DNA of 64,000 bases from Halotalea alkalilenta DSM 17697 (GTDB lineage: Bacteria > Pseudomonadota > Gammaproteobacteria > Pseudomonadales > Halomonadaceae): contig NZ_JHYY01000030.1 of assembly GCF_000621205.1 (NCBI RefSeq), positions 1 through 64,000 of the forward strand, read 5' to 3'. How positions within the stretch are numbered: the stretch's first letter is position 1; each line of letters opens with the position of its first letter. Shown here in pieces: positions 27,671 to 35,633 of this stretch. The notes under the pieces are model-generated. The model saw only the letters and a program-made list of their open reading frames with translations, was not told where the DNA came from and did not search any database. A program made the translations under genes and the position numbers.

Positions 27671-28450
27671 TCAGTGACCGCAGCCGCAGCCAGGCCCGTG
27701 ATCGTGATCGTGATCGTGATGATGTTCGTGTTCGTCCAGCGCCAGTGCGAGTCCAGCCTCCTGGGCCGCGACCAGGGTCTGGGCCAGCCCTTCGAGGGCG
27801 GGACGCAGGCCGCGATCGAGCGCGCGCGGGAGCAGCCCCGCGCCGATCTCGACCGCCGAGACACCGCCGATGGTGGCGGCCTCCTCAGCGCAGCGCGGGG
27901 TGGTGACCTTGCACAGGTGCACGAACAGCTCCGCCTCGCAGGCGGCCTCGACCAGCGCCTCGAGCCGGCCTCGAGCTCGCTCGCGCGCCACGTTGCGGGC
28001 GCTCGACCAGGGCAGCGCGTCGATGCGCACCCCCTTGATACCCGCCCGGGCGATGCTCTCGAGCCGGACGGGGTCGGTATCCGCCGGCAGCCAAGCGAGC
28101 AGCTCGCAGGACTCCGCCTCTACCCAGCTGGCCAGCTCGGCCAGCACCGCCGGGTCGGGTGCCTCACGCAGGCAGAGCTGGGCGGGACGCAGCTTGGCGG
28201 CGAAAGCCAAAGCCGCCTTGTCGGTCGCGGTAGCGAGCAACAGCCTCGAACGCACCAGCGGCGCAAGCGTCGCGAGCGCGGTGCGGGTGGCGGGGTCCGA
28301 ATCCAGGCTCGCACAGACGAAGTCGGCACCGCCGTCGAGCGCGTTCAGCGCGCTGTGCAGGCAGCCGGCGTGGTGTTCGGGCTCATCGCCCCGCCCCAGG
28401 TGAATCAGGGGGTCGAGGTCGAAACCGAGCTGGATCCGCAAAGGATGCAT
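27671..28450 (-). CDS. PdxJ-like protein without the catalytic residues, His-rich C-terminus
   Basis: 259 residues from the ATG at 28450 (MHPLRIQLGFDLDPLIHLGR). It sits exactly where pdxJ follows recO in related genomes, and the fold landmarks align: LRPAQLCLREAPD with PdxJ KPHxxCLVPEKR, and AVEIGAGLLPRALDRGLRPA L with ELNIGHAIIGRAVFxGL. But the active-site blocks are gone: the HLREDRRH block reads ASLDSDPA, the Glu of NLEMA is replaced (LLATATD), and the AGHGL His is missing. The protein ends in DEHEHHHDHDHDHGPGCGCG H, a likely metal-binding tail. It is probably not a pyridoxine-phosphate synthase. The role is unknown; metal storage, metal delivery or regulation are guesses. Confidence 0.6.
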   Translation of the reverse strand: MHPLRIQLGFDLDPLIHLGRGDEPEHHAGCLHSALNALDGGADFVCASLDSDPATRTALATLAPLVRSRLLLATATDKAALAFAAKLRPAQLCLREAPDPAVLAELASWVEAESCELLAWLPADTDPVRLESIARAGIKGVRIDALPWSSARNVARERARGRLEALVEAACEAELFVHLCKVTTPRCAEEAATIGGVSAVEIGAGLLPRALDRGLRPALEGLAQTLVAAQEAGLALALDEHEHHHDHDHDHGPGCGCGH

Positions 28451-28518
28451 GGCAGGTACCTGGATAATGGTGAGGGTCGGCGCAACGCCGACGCTATTGG
28501 TCGAACAAGCTGCCTCGA

Positions 28519-29235
28519 TCAATCCGCCGGCATCGCCCGACGCCGCTCCACCAGTGACTGGAGCAGTGCGCGCGAGCGCAGCGGTCGTGCGCCGAGCAGC
28601 GGGGCCAGCGCCTCACGAAGCAGCCACTTGGCCGCACCGGCGAGACCCGGCGCCTCCCAGTCTCCGTGGGCGAGCAGCCGCAGCGTGCGGCCGTCAACGC
28701 CCTGATGTCCATCGGCAATCGGGCGGAAACGGCGGGCGGACGCATCATACCCATAGCGCAGCTGTGGCTCGAGCGGACGATCGCCATCGATGCTCAAAAA
28801 GAGCGGCTCGGCGTCGAGGGCTTCGAGCAGTGTGATCTCCAGCCGGCGCAGCCCGGGCGCGCGCAGCCCGGGGGTCGGCAGGACCTCGAGCAGCGCACCG
28901 TAGTGGGCGAACAGCGCCTCGACCGCGAACTCACGCGGCAGGCAGCGATAGAGCAGTTCATTGGCGTAAAGCGCACAGAGCAGCCCCTCCCCCGCGAGCA
29001 TCACCCCCGCGCGGGTGGACTCGATCAGGGTCAGCGTCTTGAGCTCCCGTTCGCCGCGCCACGCCACGTGCAGCGGAGTGAACGGCTGCAGCGCGCCGCG
29101 CGAGCGGCTCCCGGGGCGCGCCACGCCGCGAGCGACGCCGCGTACCAGCCCGTGCTCGAAGGTCAGCAGGTCGACCAGCGCGCTGGTCTCCCGGTAGGGG
29201 CGACGGTGCAAAAGGAAGGCAGGCTGCAGCGCCAT
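28519..29235 (-). CDS. recO: DNA repair protein RecO
   Basis: 238 residues. The N-terminal OB-fold starts MALQPAFLLHRRPYRETSAL, with LLTFEHGLVRGVARGVARPG typical of RecO, followed by a helical C-terminal domain (YANELLYRCLPREFAVEALF). RecO loads RecA on SSB-coated gaps with RecF/RecR. It lies between era and the PdxJ-like gene in the standard order. I do not see the zinc-finger Cys set found in some RecO proteins. Confidence 0.92.
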   Translation of the reverse strand: MALQPAFLLHRRPYRETSALVDLLTFEHGLVRGVARGVARPGSRSRGALQPFTPLHVAWRGERELKTLTLIESTRAGVMLAGEGLLCALYANELLYRCLPREFAVEALFAHYGALLEVLPTPGLRAPGLRRLEITLLEALDAEPLFLSIDGDRPLEPQLRYGYDASARRFRPIADGHQGVDGRTLRLLAHGDWEAPGLAGAAKWLLREALAPLLGARPLRSRALLQSLVERRRAMPAD

Positions 29236-29263
29236 CGTCTCGGCTCTCCACGACGCCTTCGAA

Positions 29264-30199
29264 TCACTCTTCGAAATCGTAGCCCAGGCTCTTCAACGCG
29301 CGAGCGTCGTCGGACCAGCCACGTTTCACCTTGACCCACAGCTTGAGCATCACCTTGGCGCCAAAGGTGCGCTCCATATCGATGCGCGCCTCGCTGCCGA
29401 TCTGCTTGATCCGCTCGCCGCCCTCGCCGATCAGGATCTTCTTCTGGCCCTCGCGCTCGACCAGCATCAGTGCGCTGATGTGCACCACCCGGCCTTCATC
29501 GCGAAACTCCTCGATCTCGACGGTCATCTGGTAGGGCAGCTCATCGCCAAGCTGGCGCATCACCTTCTCGCGGACCAGCTCTGCGGCGATGAAGCGTTCG
29601 CTCTTGTCGGTGACCTGGTCACTCGGAAAATAGTGCGGGCCGACCGACAGATGACGGCCGACTTCTGCTTCCAGCGCGTCGACGCCGGTGCCGTTCTTGG
29701 CCGAGATCGGCAGGATCGCGGTGAACGCGCGCTTGCCGGCCACCTGCTCGAGCCAGGGCAGCAGCGTCGACTTGTCCTTGAGCCAGTCGACCTTGTTCAC
29801 CGCGAGGATCACTGGAACCTCGAGATGGGCGAGTCGGTCGAGGACGATCTGGTCCTCCTCGGTCCAGCGGGTCCTGTCGATGATGAACACCACGCAGTCG
29901 ACCCCGCGCAGCGCCTGGGTCGCGGTCTGGTTCATGAACTGGTTGATCGCACGGTTGCGATCCTTGCCCATGATGTGCATGCCGGGCGTGTCGACGAACA
30001 CCGTCTGGGTATCCCCCTCGGTCTTGACCCCCATCACTTGGTGACGGGTGGTCTGGGGACGGCGCGAGGTGATCGAGATCTTCTGGCCGAGGATGCGGTT
30101 CATCAGCGTCGACTTGCCGACGTTGGGCCGGCCGACGATGGCGACGAAGCCGCAGCGCTGCTCGCCGGCTGCGTCGGTCTGGCTGGTGGTGTCGTCCAT
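29264..30199 (-). CDS. era: GTPase Era (30S subunit assembly)
   Basis: 311 residues from the ATG at 30199, five bases after GGAGG; a GTG at 30202 is the alternative. GTPase motifs are G1 [13 protein letters not shown]3 DTPGMH and G4 NKVDW. The C-terminal KH domain includes [20 protein letters not shown], which binds the 3' end of 16S rRNA. Its start ATG shares one base with the rnc stop codon (TGATG), so the two are coupled. Confidence 0.97.
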   Translation of the reverse strand: MDDTTSQTDAAGEQRCGFVAIVGRPNVGKSTLMNRILGQKISITSRRPQTTRHQVMGVKTEGDTQTVFVDTPGMHIMGKDRNRAINQFMNQTATQALRGVDCVVFIIDRTRWTEEDQIVLDRLAHLEVPVILAVNKVDWLKDKSTLLPWLEQVAGKRAFTAILPISAKNGTGVDALEAEVGRHLSVGPHYFPSDQVTDKSERFIAAELVREKVMRQLGDELPYQMTVEIEEFRDEGRVVHISALMLVEREGQKKILIGEGGERIKQIGSEARIDMERTFGAKVMLKLWVKVKRGWSDDARALKSLGYDFEE

Positions 30200-30888
30200 C
30201 ACGACCTCCGTTTCTGCGGCTCGAGCAGCGCGATCGCGCGCTCGGCGGCCTCTTGCTCGGCATGACGCCGGCTCGGGCCGATCCCGCGGGTGGGTGCATC
30301 CAGGCTTGCGACGTGGCAGTTCACCGTGAAGGTCTGCTCGTGCGCCTCGCCCTCGATCGCCATCACTTCGTAGCGCGGCAGCGGGATCTGACGCGACTGG
30401 AGGAACTCCTGCAGCCGGGTCTTCGGATCCTTGAGCGTATCGTCGAGGCTGGTGGCCTCGAGACGCTCGGCGTACCAGGCCAGCACGCAGCGCTTGACCG
30501 CGTCCATGCCGGCGTCGATGTAGATCGCACCGATCACCGCCTCCATCGCGTCGGCGAGGATCGATTCGCGGCGATGTCCACCGCTTTTCATCTCTCCCGA
30601 ACCGAGGCGCAAGTGCTCGCCGAGCGATACTTCCCGCGCCAGTTCGGCGAGCGTCTGGCCCTTGACCAGGCGAGCGCGCAGCCGTGAAAGCTGCCCTTCG
30701 CGGGCCAGGGGGAAGCGCTGATAGAGCGCCTCGCCGATGATGAAGTTGACGATCGAGTCACCAAGGAACTCGATCCGTTCATTGTTGCGGCCGCCGAAGC
30801 TGCGATGGGTCAGTGCCAGTTCCAGATGACCGATGTCGTCGAAATGGTGGCCGATGCGCTTGGCGAACGCCTGCAGGGAGCTACTCAC
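30199..30888 (-). CDS. rnc: Ribonuclease III
   Basis: 229 residues with a GTG start at 30888. The signature [20 protein letters not shown] gives the catalytic Glu/Asp set, with the second acidic pair in [18 protein letters not shown]. The double-stranded RNA-binding domain is at the C-terminus ([20 protein letters not shown]...[14 protein letters not shown]). It processes rRNA precursors and other double-stranded RNAs. Between lepB (49 bases) and era (overlapping). Confidence 0.97.
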   Translation of the reverse strand: MSSSLQAFAKRIGHHFDDIGHLELALTHRSFGGRNNERIEFLGDSIVNFIIGEALYQRFPLAREGQLSRLRARLVKGQTLAELAREVSLGEHLRLGSGEMKSGGHRRESILADAMEAVIGAIYIDAGMDAVKRCVLAWYAERLEATSLDDTLKDPKTRLQEFLQSRQIPLPRYEVMAIEGEAHEQTFTVNCHVASLDAPTRGIGPSRRHAEQEAAERAIALLEPQKRRS

Positions 30889-30937
30889 GGGTCGATTCGA
30901 ATCTCTTGATGATAGTTGGGACGCACGATCGATGCGC

Positions 30938-31696
30938 TCAATGGATCATTCTCGCTGCCGAGAAGCTGGGCAGTCCACTGTCCCAGTGCATCCACACCGC
31001 GAAGGCCCGGCCGACGACGTTGCGCTCGGGCACGAAGCCCCAGTAGCGGCTGTCGCTCGAATGGTCGCGATTGTCACCCATCACGAAGTACTCGCCTTCG
31101 GGCACCCGACCCTCGAAGCCACGACCGGGGTCGCGCGGACTGTTATAGATGCTGTGGGTGACGTCGCCCAGGGTCTCCGACCACAGCTCTTCGCCAGGAT
31201 TGGCGGGAACCTGATTGGAGACGAAGTCCTTCTCGACCAGCTCGCCATTGATGTAGAGGCGCTTGTCGACATAGCGGATATGGTCGCCCGGAAGTCCAAC
31301 GACACGCTTGATGAAGTTGACGCTGGGATCGGGCGGATAGCGGAACACCATCACATCGCCGCGCTGCGGCTCGCCGGTGGGAACTATCTTGGTGTTGACC
31401 ACCGGCAAGCGCATCCCATAGCTGAACTTGCTCACCACGATGAAGTCACCGATGTCCAGGGTCGGCTCCATCGAGCCGGAGGGAATCTGGAACGGCTCGA
31501 TCACGAACGAGCGCACCACCAACACCACCAGCAGCACAGGAAAGAACGAGCGCGAATACTCGACGTACCAGGGCTGATGCGAGGCATCGTCGACCACGCC
31601 GCTCGCGCGGCGGCGGCGGCGCAGCCAGAGCACATCGCAAAGCCAGACCGCGCCGGTCACCAGCACGGCGATCACCAAAAGCAACGAAAAATCCAT
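30938..31696 (-). CDS. lepB: Signal peptidase I
   Basis: 252 residues, inner-membrane serine protease. An N-terminal membrane segment ([20 protein letters not shown]) and a second one ([17 protein letters not shown]) precede the periplasmic domain. The catalytic Ser is in [18 protein letters not shown] and the catalytic Lys in [25 protein letters not shown] is the box E motif. It cleaves signal peptides from exported proteins. It lies 41 bases after lepA and is probably cotranscribed. Confidence 0.97.
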   Translation of the reverse strand: MDFSLLLVIAVLVTGAVWLCDVLWLRRRRRASGVVDDASHQPWYVEYSRSFFPVLLVVLVVRSFVIEPFQIPSGSMEPTLDIGDFIVVSKFSYGMRLPVVNTKIVPTGEPQRGDVMVFRYPPDPSVNFIKRVVGLPGDHIRYVDKRLYINGELVEKDFVSNQVPANPGEELWSETLGDVTHSIYNSPRDPGRGFEGRVPEGEYFVMGDNRDHSSDSRYWGFVPERNVVGRAFAVWMHWDSGLPSFSAARMIH

Positions 31697-31737
31697 CTCG
31701 ACAACGTTTCCCGTCAGCGTGAGCGGCCCCGAGAGGC

Positions 31738-33555
31738 TCAGTCACTGGTCTTGAGAACGGCCAGGAAGGCATCCTGGGGGATTTCCACACGCCCCACCTG
31801 TTTCATGCGCTTCTTGCCCTCTTTCTGCTTCTCGAGCAGCTTCTTCTTACGCGATACGTCGCCACCGTAGCATTTTGCGGTGACGTTCTTGCGCAGCGCC
31901 TTGACCGTGGAGCGCGCGATCACGTGCCCACCGATCGCCGCCTGGATCGCGACGTCGAACATCTGCCGCGGGATCAGCTCCTTCATCTTTTCGACCAGCA
32001 CCCGACCGCGGGTCTGGGCGTGGTCGCGGTGGATGATCACCGCCAGGGCGTCGACCCGGTCACCATTGATCAGGACGTCGAGGCGCACCAGCTTGGCCGC
32101 CTCGAAGCGCTCGAAGCTGTAGTCGAGCGAGGCATAGCCCTTGGAGATCGACTTCAGGCGATCGAAGAAGTCCATCACCACTTCGCTCATCGGCAGTTCG
32201 TAGGTGAGCTGCATCTGGTTGCCGAGCACCTGCAGGTCGAGCTGCACACCGCGGCGATTGACGCACTCGGTGATCACGTTGCCGACGTACTCCTGCGGCA
32301 CCAGGATGCTCGCCCTCGCGATCGGCTCGCGCATCTCGCTGACGCTCGCCATGTCCGGAAGCTTCGATGGGTTGGAGATGTAGAGGGTCTCGCCGGAGTC
32401 CATCGCCAGTTCATAGACCACCGTCGGCGCAGTGGTCAGCAGGTCGAGGTTGTACTCGCGCTCGAGCCGCTCCTGGACGATCTCCATGTGCAGGGTGCCG
32501 AGGAAGCCGACACGAAAACCGAAACCGAGCGCGTCCGAGTTCTCCGGCACATAGTCGAGCGAGGCATCGTTGAGCGCCAGCTTCTCGAGCGCGTCGCGGA
32601 AGTCCTCGTAGTCGTCGGCGCTGATCGGGAACATCCCGGCGTAGACCTGCGGCTTGACCTTCTGGAAGCCTGGCAGGCGAGGCACCTGAGGCGTCTTGGC
32701 GTGGGTGATGGTGTCGCCCACCGGCGCGCCGTGGATGTCCTTGATCCCTGCGACCAGAAATCCCACCTCACCGGCGCGCAGCACGCCGGTCTCGGTGCGC
32801 TTGGGCGTGAAGATCCCCACCGCGGACGCCTCCCAGTTGCGTCCGGTGGACTTCATCAGCACCTTGTCGCCTTTTTCCAGCGTGCCGTCGAACAGCCGGA
32901 TCAGCGAGACCACGCCGAGATAGTTATCGAACCAGGAGTCGATGATCAGCGCCTGCAGCGGCGCATCCACATCGCCCTTCGGCGGCGGGATGTCACGCAC
33001 CAGACGCTCGAGCAGCCCCTCCATGCCCAGCCCGCTCTTGGCCGAGACGCGGCAGGCGTCGGTGGCATCCAGCCCGATGATCTCCTCGATCTGGTGCGAG
33101 ACGGCGTCTGGGTCCGCCTGCGGCAGATCCATCTTGTTCAGCACCGGCAGCACCTCGAGCCCCTGCTCGATCGCGGTATAGCAATTGGCGACGGACTGCG
33201 CCTCGACCCCTTGCGCGGCGTCGACCACCAGCAGCGCGCCCTCGCAGGCATAGAGCGAGCGCGACACTTCGTAGGAGAAGTCAACGTGCCCCGGGGTGTC
33301 GATGAAATTGAGCTGATAGACCCGACCATCCTCGGCCTTGTAGTCGAGGGTCACCGACTGCGCCTTGATGGTGATCCCGCGCTCACGCTCGATGTCCATC
33401 GAGTCGAGCACCTGCTCCTTGAGCTCGCGGTCGCTCAGCCCCCCGCAGAGCTGAATGATCCGGTCCGCCAGGGTGGACTTGCCGTGGTCGATGTGGGCGA
33501 TGATCGAAAAGTTCCGAATATGGCTCAATGTCGGACGGGTTGGGTCGTTTGCCAT
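31738..33555 (-). CDS. lepA: Elongation factor 4 (LepA), back-translocating GTPase
   Basis: 605 residues, full length. G1 [15 protein letters not shown]3 [11 protein letters not shown] and G4 NKMDLP are present, followed by the EF-G-like domains and the LepA-specific C-terminal domain ([20 protein letters not shown] and the basic end [20 protein letters not shown]). It affects elongation and 30S assembly. In related genomes mucD is directly upstream; here a lux cassette separates them. Confidence 0.98.
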   Translation of the reverse strand: MANDPTRPTLSHIRNFSIIAHIDHGKSTLADRIIQLCGGLSDRELKEQVLDSMDIERERGITIKAQSVTLDYKAEDGRVYQLNFIDTPGHVDFSYEVSRSLYACEGALLVVDAAQGVEAQSVANCYTAIEQGLEVLPVLNKMDLPQADPDAVSHQIEEIIGLDATDACRVSAKSGLGMEGLLERLVRDIPPPKGDVDAPLQALIIDSWFDNYLGVVSLIRLFDGTLEKGDKVLMKSTGRNWEASAVGIFTPKRTETGVLRAGEVGFLVAGIKDIHGAPVGDTITHAKTPQVPRLPGFQKVKPQVYAGMFPISADDYEDFRDALEKLALNDASLDYVPENSDALGFGFRVGFLGTLHMEIVQERLEREYNLDLLTTAPTVVYELAMDSGETLYISNPSKLPDMASVSEMREPIARASILVPQEYVGNVITECVNRRGVQLDLQVLGNQMQLTYELPMSEVVMDFFDRLKSISKGYASLDYSFERFEAAKLVRLDVLINGDRVDALAVIIHRDHAQTRGRVLVEKMKELIPRQMFDVAIQAAIGGHVIARSTVKALRKNVTAKCYGGDVSRKKKLLEKQKEGKKRMKQVGRVEIPQDAFLAVLKTSD

Positions 33556-33901
33556 GAAGTGCTTCCGGGGTAGCTAGGTGCGCGCCGATAGAGCCCTTGA
33601 CCGGGTGCTATGTGCTTGATGGCGCGCGGGGATGGGGCATTGTACCGATGCACGGACGGCAGTAACAGACAGCGGGCCTTTTCCCCGACTTCATGCTCTT
33701 CGGACGGACCAGAAGACAACCTCATGGCGAGCAGCTCCGGACGCTCAGCTCCGATGACGATGTAGGACATAGAGGCGTCATCGTCACTTTTCCCTGAAGC
33801 TCCTGCACCAAGGCTGCCTTCGATGCGGTCGATCATCTTTTCACCCTCGATCGAGAGCGAGCTCTCCGACAGCCAACCAAATCAGAGCCCACGGCAGGCC
33901 T
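33556..33901. other. lepA upstream region
   Basis: 346 bases with no convincing gene. On the minus strand a good -10 TACAAT (33644-33639) has only a poor -35 TGTTAC (33667-33662, 17-base spacer). A frame of 103 codons on the minus strand (33836 to 33525) runs through this promoter and into lepA; it has no recognisable homology or ribosome-binding site and I do not call it. Confidence 0.4.
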
Positions 33902-33927
33902 CCCTCGTGCACCTAGGTGCACGAGGG
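33902..33927. promoter_or_regulatory. Perfect 26-base palindrome upstream of luxI
   Basis: Half-site CCCTCGTGCACCT followed by its exact reverse complement with no loop. The core GTGCACCTAGGTGCAC keeps the size and symmetry of a lux-type box (GTG-N10-CAC instead of CTG-N10-CAG). Its centre is about 90 bases before the luxI start; a possible -10 TATAAG lies at 33973-33978. It is a plausible operator for the adjacent LuxR. The reading as a hairpin terminator is weaker, because no gene ends here. Confidence 0.5.
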
Positions 33928-34003
33928 GCTCGTAGGCCTTCCACCTCCCTGCCCATTCGTGTTCATCATTGATATAAGGCAGAACAACACAGGAGCAGCA
34001 CGC

Positions 34004-34723
34004 GTGACCACCTTAGAGTTCATCAATTTAAGGTATTGTGAGCTATCAACGCCTCAGCGCAATGATCTTTACAAATTGCGCAAAAGTACTTTCAATGATC
34101 GTTTGGGCTGGAGCGTCTCTATCAGTGGAGAATTCGAATTTGATGATTGGGACAATCAAAACACCACTTACTTGATAGGACAACAAGACGGAAAATTAAT
34201 ATGTGGCGTGCGTTTTACCCCAGCCGATGAGAATCAGATGCTAGCAGGACCGTTCCGAGCATTCTTTTCCCATCCTTTGATAATCGGTGATAATATTCTC
34301 GAAGCAAGTCGTCTTTTCATCGACAAAACGCGCGTCCAAGCGCTATCTAAAAATTTTCCTTCTATCTCGCAGCTACTTTTTCTCAGCATGACCAATTTTG
34401 GTCTAGATCAGCGACTCCATGGTTTCAGCGCCGTGGTCAGTCGCGGAATGTACAGAATATTCAAGAACAGCGGATGGCATTTTGACGTGCTGGAAGCCGG
34501 CTCGTCGGAAAAAGGGGAAGTCGTCTACCTCATTTTCCTGCGCGTAAATACCTTATCACGCCAAGCGATATCTCAAAAAATCACCATGGAACCCAAGTAT
34601 ACTAGCTACCGGGGTTTGCTGGAAAAATGGCCACTCAGCATCAGCCACCCGGCCTCGATCAAGCAGGCCGGCGTAGCCGTCAAGGAACAGGCCGAACTAG
34701 CTGCAACTCGATACTCTTGCTAA
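34004..34723 (+). CDS. luxI: Acyl-homoserine-lactone synthase (LuxI family)
   Basis: 239 residues from the GTG at 34004, chosen because AGGAG lies eight bases upstream and the result aligns with LuxI N-termini; the frame is open from 33917. All invariant LuxI residues can be placed: Arg26, Phe30, Trp36, Glu45, Asp47/48, Asp50, Arg70, Phe84, Glu100, Arg103. It should make an N-acyl-homoserine lactone from SAM and an acyl donor. The C-terminus is some 25 residues longer than usual. Base composition is low for this window (24 of 60 G+C in 34021-34080), a sign of transfer. Its 3' end overlaps luxR by 44 bases. Confidence 0.93.
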   Translation: MTTLEFINLRYCELSTPQRNDLYKLRKSTFNDRLGWSVSISGEFEFDDWDNQNTTYLIGQQDGKLICGVRFTPADENQMLAGPFRAFFSHPLIIGDNILEASRLFIDKTRVQALSKNFPSISQLLFLSMTNFGLDQRLHGFSAVVSRGMYRIFKNSGWHFDVLEAGSSEKGEVVYLIFLRVNTLSRQAISQKITMEPKYTSYRGLLEKWPLSISHPASIKQAGVAVKEQAELAATRYSC

Positions 34724-35432
34724 TGGCGTGCTTGGCGTTGGTAACTTCCAACTTGGAAACTACCGACGCCATGTATTTCTTGATGGTCCGTTCCTTGAAA
34801 CCCAGGATAATGCCGATCTCATGATAGGTTTTACCTTGCGATGCCCAATAGATGACGCTGCGTTCACGCTCGCTAAGGTTGAGCTGCTTGACCGCATTCA
34901 CTCGAGCATCATCCGAACAAAAGACACTGCTGGCAGCCTGATGCACTTCCATCAACAGCATCTGAAGCTCACCCGCTTGGTGGCGGATGTAATAATCGAA
35001 CTCTTCGCGTCGATGCTTATCGACGCCACAGACGCTCAACACACCCATTTCACCGAGCGTTCCATGGACGACAAAAGTGTAGCCTGACGAGACATTGAAG
35101 TTCCTTGCCTGATGAAAGACCTCATTATCTCTTTCTCCGAGACTCTCGGGATCATCGACGTGCCAGACAAAGGGAGTGACGCGTGTCATTGCATGACGAA
35201 TCACCGGATCGTTGAGATGGTAACGACCGTAGGTGTAAATTTCCATCCATTCCCTAGGGTAAGTTGAAATGACGAATGGATGGCGGGAAAAACTGCGGTC
35301 GGCAAGTAAGTAGGCGAACTTGCCTATATGCTGCTCGGAGACTTCCGTATTCAAATGTTGGCCTGCATCGACCAGCGTCGGATGAGTGGTACCAAGCACG
35401 TATTCGCTTTTTGGATTGGTGATCTTGAGCAT
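34680..35432 (-). CDS. luxR: LuxR-family quorum-sensing regulator
   Basis: 250 residues; ATG at 35432 with AAGGAGG just upstream. The autoinducer-binding domain keeps the TraR/LuxR key residues Trp62, Tyr66, Asp75, Pro76, Trp90 and a Gly near 117. The GerE helix-turn-helix is LSERERSVIYWASQGKTYHE IGIILGFKERTIKKYMASVV (about 185-225). It is convergent with luxI with overlapping 3' ends, the arrangement seen for EsaI/EsaR-type pairs, some of which repress without ligand. Whether this one activates or represses cannot be told. Confidence 0.93.
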   Translation of the reverse strand: MLKITNPKSEYVLGTTHPTLVDAGQHLNTEVSEQHIGKFAYLLADRSFSRHPFVISTYPREWMEIYTYGRYHLNDPVIRHAMTRVTPFVWHVDDPESLGERDNEVFHQARNFNVSSGYTFVVHGTLGEMGVLSVCGVDKHRREEFDYYIRHQAGELQMLLMEVHQAASSVFCSDDARVNAVKQLNLSERERSVIYWASQGKTYHEIGIILGFKERTIKKYMASVVSKLEVTNAKHAISKSIELQLVRPVP

Positions 35433-35577
35433 ACCCCCTCCTTAACGTTACCTTTAGTACGCTACCGATACAGGTGGCATGCAATCTCCACCTCCACACT
35501 CATATGCTAGCGTAAAGAAGTAACCTCGGCGACACCTACTAAAACCTAATGGATACATGCACCAAACGCAAAAAAAT
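35433..35577. promoter_or_regulatory. luxR promoter region
   Basis: 145 bases between luxR and the mucD terminator, AT-richer than the surroundings. TACAGGT (35469-35475) is a perfect lux-box half-site without a good second half. No convincing -35/-10 pair; TTGCAT and TACTAA on the minus strand are 19 bases apart. Confidence 0.3.
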
Positions 35578-35605
35578 AAGGCGGGCCTCATTGAGAGCCC
35601 GCCTT
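35578..35605 (-). terminator. Rho-independent terminator of the algU-muc operon
   Basis: On the minus strand a nine-bp stem AAGGCGGGC / GCCCGCCTT with a ten-base loop is followed by ATTTTTTTG, 28 bases past the mucD stop codon. This is the strongest intrinsic terminator in the window and separates mucD from the lux cassette and lepA. Confidence 0.9.
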
Positions 35606-35633
35606 CCACATCGTACTACTTCGAGTACCGCTG

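Noticed and set aside
31924-33573. Plus-strand open frame of 549 codons opposite lepA
   Set aside because: Shadow of a certain gene; composition typical of antisense to high-GC coding DNA.
33525-33836. Minus-strand frame of 103 codons upstream of and overlapping lepA
   Set aside because: Runs through the likely lepA promoter and into lepA in another frame. No ribosome-binding site and no family seen. A remnant gene cannot be fully excluded.
33902-33927. The palindrome upstream of luxI as a transcription terminator
   Set aside because: Both flanking genes point away from it, there is no loop or T-run, and no upstream transcript needs ending there; an operator is more likely.
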